From Morinoia aosen (Eukaryota > Arthropoda > Malacostraca > Amphipoda > Talitridae): 64,000 nt of DNA. Within the stretch, counting starts at the first letter, position 1, and every line of letters begins with the position of its first letter. The stretch covers positions 48,628,075-48,692,074 of the forward strand of contig CM059564.1 in the NCBI GenBank assembly GCA_030386875.1, in the 5' to 3' direction. Positions 57,162 to 64,000 of the stretch are shown one piece after another. Position numbers and translations under genes: made by a program. The notes beneath the pieces were generated by a model that was not told where the DNA came from, did no database searches, and was given only the letters and a program-made list of their open reading frames with translations.

Positions 57162-58061
57162 TTTAGCAAGGATTGCATGGGCCCGCTTAGTTTTATTTCT
57201 TTGGCAGGAGAGGAGATGGGAAAGCGGAAGCAGAGCTCGGAGATGGCGTTCATTTTACTTGCTAGCTAGCATCACTCGACGATTTTGCATTTTCTTTCCG
57301 TTCTTGGCGATATTTTATACTTGTTTCGTGGTTCTAAAAAACTTGGAACGCAAAATGGTGGGATCACGAAACCAAATGCAAAGAGGAAAGCAAAATTTTC
57401 CTTTAATTCAACACCAGATTCCATCAAATAATTACACAGAGGCAATCAATTTCCATGGCACGAGGCTACTCTGAAATTCAGTATTACCTTCACTTTTCTA
57501 CTGAAAAAATATACTATTAAGTCAAACTCGACAACCCTCTTCCCTTCTTAAGAATAAACTATTTCTTTCCAAAGAAATTATTTGTTTGTGACGGTTTTGG
57601 TTATTTCTCGCTGTTTCGGACAGAGTGAAACTGTCGAAGTGACAGCATCCAGCCATGCGCGTTCGCGTCCTCGACTCAGTCCTAAAAATTTTGTTCAGTT
57701 CAAATCACGAGGAGCTCCACAGAAGCGACACGTGGTCAGCTCACCGCGATAAAACAATTGCACATAAAGAAGTTGATGGTTTACAGAGAAGGCAATGGCT
57801 CGTTTCCTTGATGTGGCCTCCTGGGAAACATTTTCTTGTCATTTGCAGTCTATTTGAGAGCAATAAAAAGTGTTGTTCTGTGCCCGTTACAAGAAGAAGT
57901 TGAGGTCTCGGGAATGGCGCGTGGCGAACAAAACGACTGTGAAATGAGTTCTGCGGCTCCCAGAGAACGGTTATTGCACCTCACCCAACGCCAGGCCTTC
58001 TAAACCGACCGAAATTTTGATGGTGGTCTTTCGCATGAAAACTTTATATTCTACAGGTTCG
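57162..58061. other. Non-coding stretch, nothing identified
   Basis: Frames up to 82 codons, unrecognised, and no repeats. Confidence 0.45.
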
Positions 58062-58562
58062 AACAAAAGGATTTTGAGTCTCGATGCGTGTAACTTGATA
58101 TTTTACTTGACAAAGAAGATATTAAGTTTATACGACGAGATTTTGAGTCTCGATACGTATAACCTGATCTTCTATTTGGCGAAGAAAATATTAAGTTCAT
58201 ACAACAAGATCTTGAGGTTCGATACGTATAACTTGATATTCTACTTGGCGAACAAGACATTGAGTTCATACAACAAGATCTTGAGTCTCGATACGTATAA
58301 CTTGATATTCTACTTGGCGAACAAGACATTAAGTTCATACAACAAGATCTTGAATCTCGATACGTATAACTTGATATTATACTTGGCGAACAAGATATTA
58401 AGTTCATACAACAAGATCTTGAATCTCGATACGTATGACTTGATATTCTACTTGGCGAACAAGACATTAAGTTCATACAACAAGATCTTGAGTCTCAATA
58501 CGTATAACTTGATATTCTACTTGGCGAAGAAGACATTAAGTTCAAACGCAAGATCTTGAGTC
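58062..58562. repeat. 69-bp minisatellite, about 7 copies, open on both strands
   Basis: Each 69-bp (23-codon) unit carries TTGAGTCTCGATACGTATAA, CTTGATATTCTACTTGGCGA and TTCATACAACAAGATC. The + frame (58017-58559, 180 codons) reads an LSSYNKILSLDTYNLIFYLA type repeat and the minus frame (58476-58051, 141 codons) a serine/arginine/cysteine repeat. The + frame starts from an ATG 45 bp before the array and its stop comes right after the last unit. Opening on both strands and absence of non-repeat sequence argue against a gene, although the in-frame unit length preserves it. Confidence 0.95.
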
Positions 58563-60967
58563 TCAATACGAATCGAGCTGCTACGGATTTAACCCTTGAG
58601 ATTTTACTTCACCTAACACGTTCACTGCGATGGGTTAAACTGAAGTTCAATATTCAACTAAAATTTAAAGCCAAAAGTTATTATCAATTTAATAAATACC
58701 CTTAAATTAACTGGATCCATTAAATAACATTAGATTTAATAAAAGATGGGTAAAATTTTTCAAACGACCCATCGATGGGTTGTTTCTCAGTTGGAAAAAC
58801 GATCCTTCGAAAAGCACGATCCATCGGCGGGTGGTATCGCAAGCACCGTGTTAATACTAAGTCTGCGAATTCTGACGAGTCGAAAAGAAACAAGCTCCAG
58901 TTGTTGTTGAGGTTACGTAGAAGAATAAAGAGAATTAATGCCCAAATAAGTTGAACAAATTACTATACTCATGTAACACGGGTCATTTTCGTCATTTATT
59001 CGATGATGAACTTCCGTATTTGAAGTCAGTTGTGCCGTGTTAGCTGAAAAGAATAATTTTCTCTCCTGCACCCTTGATGTTTATGCTTATTTGGAGGGTA
59101 TAGCAGATACGTAAGAAAAAATTGAATTCTGTCCTTTCAGAAGGTTAATGTTATAGTCTGCCATTTCATATATTTAACAAAACTTTGAAATGCACACATT
59201 TTTAGCAACGACCCTGTACTTTACTAACAAGCAACGCTTTGTGTAATATGTAGAGAGAAAATTTAGTTTGAATATGAGACAACACACAAAAAATTAAAAT
59301 AACACACAAATAAAATTTAAAAAAAATTAAAAGAACATACAAGCATAGTTAATGAAGAAATAAATACCAGTCAAACTTTACAGAATTATGTGTTTATTTC
59401 AACGACTTGGTAGAGTAATAACGTGGACGTAAGAGCAAGAAAGTATTTTCTAGCATGCCCTTGGTTCTCTTGCCCTCTTTTGATTGCTATTCGAGAGCAA
59501 TAATAATAAATTGCCTCGACTTGAAGCGAAATTCTCACCGGAACATGAACTCAGGAGCTGCGAGCTCCGAGATAAAGTGCTGGGTAATGGCAACATACGG
59601 GAGCAATTTAGAATAATTACTTTGAAGTAAGAGGCGATAACTCTCAATGAGACAGCCACATATTCTCATCTTGAGCTGCAGAGTTGGGCCAGGCCTCGCT
59701 GCTCTGGACCAACTTCGAGCCGTATAATGGCTTCAATAAATAACTTAGCGCGCCCCACAGCCGAGCGTCAGGTCTGAATTGACCTTTTGACGATAAATTC
59801 TTACGGGTGACTGCACCTCGCGCTCAAAACAGGCTCGGTAAGTGTAGGTCTTATGGCTCAACTTGCGCTCTACTTGGATAAGCCAACACCGTGGGAGCTC
59901 GTCGTTAACAGACACGCCTCTAAATGCGTGCCTCAAGTCGTGAATGTACGTCTCAGTGGCGAGCTGCCCGAGATGTAAAAAATTTTGCGCTTGTGTCCTT
60001 GTTGTGTTTCAAAATGAACTCGTTGTGCTCGCATGAAAACAAAAGGTGATATTGAAGCACAATTATTGTGAGGGACCTTCTTTTCGAGTACGGGTAAATA
60101 TACTCGTACTTGAGAAGAAGGTAGGCTGTATTGGTCGAGTGAAGGAAGGGTTTGACGTGTTGAAGCGGATAGTTTTCTAAAATGCTCAAAGTAAGGAGAG
60201 AACAAGGAATTTTTAGTAATGAAGGCTGAAGTTTCCATGAAATATTATGTATATATATTCGAAATTGAAACGCAAACAAGAATTTTTTGATCATGACAAA
60301 AACACACAATATTTGATCAGTTATAAGTAGTGAAAAACGGAGAAGCAAATTGGACGGAGTATAAGATCCTTTCTTCAAATTATCTTAGGAAAAGGAAGTA
60401 GACCAAACAATTCAGGATTTTGCTGACATTTGAACAAATTTCATTTATTTCTTAATCAATACTTTGGGGCGAAAAAGAGCATAAATGATTGGCCAAAGGT
60501 AAATGCCGCAAAATAGTCAAGAAGCTTACAAAAATTCAGCACTTGAATTTTCAATCGATGAAAATTTGGCCTATGGATGTCCATTTAAGTTAACAATAGC
60601 ACAAAATTCAACGATAGAGAATGTTTAAATTCTGTTCAGGTTGAGTGCCGTCAAAATTTTACAAGACAGACTTGTTAACAAAGCGGGGATCTACATTACT
60701 GCTAGCGTTAAAATGAATCAGATTTTTGAAGACAATGAAATTCTTACTATTATCAAGCATAGGTACGTAAGCACTACGGTGAGATGCTGTCACAATAATA
60801 CAAAGACTTCAGAAGATTACAAGCATGTATCAAAGTTTTCGAGTATTAAAACCAGACGCAATTATTATTTCATCTGATGTTCAAATGCAGAAATTTTTGG
60901 GCCATCGAAAAATTAGCGGAGGCGACGTCACATAGACTTCAACATTGAAGAGGGTTGTGAACTGGCC
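58563..60967. other. Non-coding stretch with a balanced block at 59640-59940
   Basis: 58730-58850 has two copies of an ACGAYCCATCGRYGGG-like word. 59640-59940 is GC-balanced with GCCGTATAATGGCTTCAATAA and AACTTAGCGCGCCCC, a weak regulatory candidate. The rest is AT-rich, including an A-rich AACACACAAA segment at 59280-59345. Confidence 0.4.
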
Positions 60968-61284
60968 GGCCAGCAGACGAGGTCCAGCAGACTAAGTCTA
61001 TCAGACCGAGTCCAGCAGATGTGGTCCAGCAGGTAAGGTCCAGAAAACGGGGTTCAGCTGACGGGGTCCAGCTTACGGGGTCCAGCAAACGCAATCCAGC
61101 TGACGGGGTCCAGCAGACGCAGTACAGAAGACGGGGTCCAGCAGACAGGGTCCAGCTGACGGGTTCCAGGAGACGCAGTCCAGAAGACGGGTCCATCAGA
61201 CAGGGTCCAGCTGACGGGATCCAGCAGACGCGGTCCAGCTGACGGGGTCCAGCAGATGGAGTCCAGCAGAGGAGGTCCAGCTGA
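60968..61284. repeat. 15-bp minisatellite (GACGGGGTCCAGCA-like), about 20 copies
   Basis: Units of 15 bp (one shortened at 61190) combine GGGGTCCAGCAGAC, GGGGTCCAGCTGAC and CGCAGTCCAGCAGAC. The in-frame length keeps a 126-codon minus frame and a 73-codon + frame open. CCAGCTG and CCAGCAG variants are intermixed. Confidence 0.94.
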
Positions 61285-62805
61285 GATAACTGCATTAACC
61301 TGCAGCCGTGGGAGCTCAATTACGAGCGCTGAAATTGCCAGCAGCCATCAAGCTGTTTGCATCCAAAAACTTCTGGTGTAAAATTCTTCCTGAAAACTCA
61401 CGAGTTTTATAAAACCATCTCGGAAATGATCACACGTGACCAAACAGATTGATGGAGAATATTTCTCTGTTAGTTTCCTTCCAGCTTCTGAAATGTACGG
61501 TGTAATTGTCTTCTGCTTTTCAAGGCTGGTAGTATGTATTTGTACGCAGAAAATAAGCGCACAACTTCTATATTGATTCCTTAACTTCATGATTACATTC
61601 TGTCTCGCAGCTATATGCGGTTTCAGCTCATAAGTTTGGTGGAAATCAGTGAAATCCAGCTCGTTGAGATCGATAAAATAAAAAGTTTAAGTTTTATGTA
61701 TAGCTAGTCAAAGGGTTGATTGGTGTGTCTAAGACGTATTTTATGGAGCTTGAATGAAAGAACGCAAGCAACGCATGGAAACTTTACAGGATAACCAATC
61801 TCATTACATGCATCACAACACAGCTCCAAGGTGCCAATACTATTATTTATCAGCGCACGAAATTTAAAAAAGCAGCTCCTCTTTTGCTTTTGGTTTCGAG
61901 CTCTTTGTGTTTGAATGTGCTCTGCTCACTTAAAAATCATTAGCTCAAAATTTTATATAGATGAACTAATATTTTTCATCGATTCGACACCGCAAAATTT
62001 TGACATCCCACCTTTCATTTCAAAGCGCATCGTAGAAAAACAGGAGACAACTCTTATTGTGAATCCCAACTTGAGATCGATTGCTCATTTTACTGATAGT
62101 TGTCACCTCTTCTCATTGGTCAGAAATTATCAGCGCCAATATTTTGAGGTTTTTAGGAGCTTTACGAGCTAATATTTGTTTTGTTAAAATGCATATTTTA
62201 AATTTGAAGCTGCATTCGAACATTCACAAATCAGCGTCACGCGAGTGCGTGCAGCACACACATACTCCATCGCTTCAACCAACAACAAAATCAAGCAGCT
62301 TTATTTTAAACATGATATTGAAAGTTTTTCAGCGATTTAAATGTACTGAGTACGCATGGCGTGAGCCCATGCTAAATGTTTTTTTTCAGTTTTGTGGTAC
62401 AATTTCAAAATCTAGAAATTTCAATAAGAGAATCCCAAACCTTTCTCCCTTTTCTGCCGGGATTGGGGCCGTTGCCTCATCTACTCAAAGTTTTTTTGTC
62501 GAAGAGAGACGCTAATGAATTTATCTCAATTCCCTGATGTCCCTCTCCATGAATAGCTCGAAGGATAACCTGTAACAACAATGATAACGCGTACTATTGA
62601 AAAAATAGTTAAAAAAACTGGTTTGCTAAGCCCCACCTTTACGATCCATCCATTGAGGCCTGCCGGGACTGCGCAGAGCGCAATATTTACCCGGGGCGAG
62701 CTGTGTAAAAGTCCATTGAAAACACCGTTAGTTTAAGTGATGCGCCCTGGATGGCAACTTCCCATCCGGTGTTGTTGTTTAATTTGGTGATGGCTTGCAG
62801 CCGGC
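61285..62805. other. Non-coding stretch with a balanced block at 62635-62760
   Basis: A 144-codon + frame at 62081-62515 is unrecognised and compositionally like chance. 62635-62760 contains CCACCTTTACGATCCATCC, CATTGAGGCCTGCCGGGACT and GCGCAATATTTACCCGGGG, a weak regulatory candidate directly before the next array. Confidence 0.4.
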
Positions 62806-63388
62806 GGGACGGCGGGTGTAGCGGCGGGTGCGCTGGGTGGAGGGGAGGGAGATGGTGGGTGTTGCGGGGGTGCTGGGTGTAGCGGCGGGTGCGCTGGGTG
62901 GAGGGGAGGGAGATGGCGGGTGTTGCGGTGGTGCTGGGAGTAGCGGCGGGTGCGCTGGGTGGAGGGGAGGGAGATGGTGGGTGTTGCGGTGGTGCTGGGT
63001 GTAGCGGCGGGTGCGCTGGCTGGAGGGGAAGGGAGATGGCGGGTGTTGCGGTGGTGCTGGGTGTAACGGCGGCGGGTGTGCTGGGTGGAGGGGGGAGATG
63101 GCGGGTGTTGCGGTGGTGCTGGGTGTAGCAGCGGCGGGTGTGCTGGGTGGAGGGGAGGGGGTAGATATCGGGTGTTGCGGTGGTGCTGGGTGTAACGGCG
63201 GCGGGTGTGCTGGGTGGAGGGGGGAGATAGCGGGTGTTGCGTTGGTGCTGGGTGTAGCGGCGGGTGCGCTGGGTGGAATGGAGGGGGTAGTGTCGGGTGT
63301 TGAAGTGGTGCTGGGTGTAACGGCGGCGGGTGTGCTGGGTGGAGGGGGGAGATGGCGGGTGTTGCGGTGGTGCTGGGTGTAGCGGCGG
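62806..63388. repeat. G-rich minisatellite of about 61 bp, about 10 copies
   Basis: Units carry GCGGGTGTTGCGGTGGTGCT, GGGTGTAGCGGCGGGTGCGC and TGGGTGGAGGGGAGGGAGAT with variable insertion of extra GGC. The + strand is extremely G-rich and has dense G-run spacing compatible with quadruplex formation. The minus strand stays open for 223 codons as a proline/histidine/threonine repeat (HPAHPPLHPAPPQHP). There is no flanking domain, so I regard the frame as a by-product. Confidence 0.95.
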
Positions 63389-64000
63389 GGATTCCGTATA
63401 TCAATATACTATATTACAATTATCTCACCTAATAATATCCTTGGTGAGTTTATTTGTTTGGTGTCCGCTTCTTCCGTCTCTCCGTGATGCTCACAAGGAT
63501 GCATAATGACCGTACCTGTGATACGGGTTTCACCAGTGCACGAGTACGAAAATACAAGTATTTTTATCGCGGGTACTATTAGGATTGATATCTTTGGTTG
63601 TCATCCCATCTGGAAGGAAATTACAAGGAAATATAGAATCACGTCATTTTTGACGGGCGTGTACACTAGTTTAACAATAGAGAACAATCACTCTTTTGCG
63701 TACGCACCAGGTCCGTGCTGCCGCCTCCTGAGACGGAGGAATGTATAGCGTCGGTGACAGACTGCCGCTGTCCGCCTCAGAGACAGAGAGACGGTTCCCA
63801 AGAAGGGTTGACTAATGACCACGATATTGGGACTCAGGAATGTGTGTTTGTATATATTCGGACGGCCGGGTGCAACAAGTTCCTGTTCTGAGTTTTAGGA
63901 GTTGCAGTAGAAGCGCAAAGGGCGTCGTTGACCGCGTTACTATTTTTGATACTAGATTATTACTTTCGCTCATTGGCTGAACGGTGAAACGCCACGCTGC
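63389..64000. other. Non-coding stretch, nothing identified
   Basis: Balanced composition with one 80-codon + frame at 63506-63748 that has no recognisable domain. A CTGCCGCCTCCTGAGACGG / CTGCCGCTGTCCGCCTCAG pair of similar words near 63717 and 63761 may be a small duplication. Confidence 0.4.

Noticed and set aside
62081..62515. 144-codon + frame
   Set aside because: No domain or homology recognised; treated as chance.
62733..63404. 223-codon proline/histidine-rich frame
   Set aside because: It is wholly made of the G-rich 61-bp minisatellite read on the minus strand, with no unique domain.

Overview
This window looks like non-coding nuclear DNA from a eukaryote, most likely an arthropod and perhaps a crustacean. 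The evidence is an A+T-rich background, no dense long reading frames, a tRNA-derived SINE, a dead mariner transposase, a Penelope-like retroelement (PLE) end, and many unrelated minisatellite families. The taxon is an inference, since nothing here is diagnostic. I found no protein-coding exon I could assign to a host gene. The longest open frames are either readings through tandem repeats or non-repetitive frames of under about 165 codons with no recognisable domain.

Layout. 1-6936: plain AT-rich DNA with strong hairpins at 2853-2901 and 3542-3664 and the first copy of a dispersed repeat (5313-5530). 6937-9226: three minisatellites, the first being 58 indel-free copies of a 22-bp unit. 9227-13300: a GC-rich block, the second dispersed-repeat copy (10941-11138), a hAT-like transposon end (11157), one member of a duplicated motif block (12075-12162) and a possible TATA site (13189). 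14217-18890: four or five minisatellites and the second motif block (16086-16182). 20849-21141: a SINE. 24815-25080: a GC-richer candidate regulatory block. 26402-28870: four tandem arrays, including a 39-bp unit that keeps a 259-codon frame open. 33015-33264: a cluster of six CAGCTG E-boxes containing a perfect 15-bp inverted repeat, followed by a second E-box-rich block at 35120-35206. 36601-37462: a 15-bp array. 40565-41115: the minus-strand 3' end of a PLE with GIY-YIG remnants and a hammerhead-like tail. 42390-42725: a GA-rich array. 46816-46841: a second, orphan PLE-like hammerhead motif. 47122-47629: a 29-bp array with dimeric higher-order structure. 54345-55035: a mariner pseudogene. 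58062-63388: arrays of 69, 15 and about 61 bp.

Overall the region reads as a gene-poor interval, an intergenic desert or a very large intron. Tandem repeats occupy roughly an eighth of it by my rough addition. Isolated GC-balanced blocks rich in homeodomain-, POU- or bHLH-type sites could be conserved non-coding elements, but that needs cross-species alignment. The most distinctive items are the two hammerhead-like PLE tails, the E-box cluster with its inverted repeat, the duplicated motif block and the higher-order structure of the 29-bp array.
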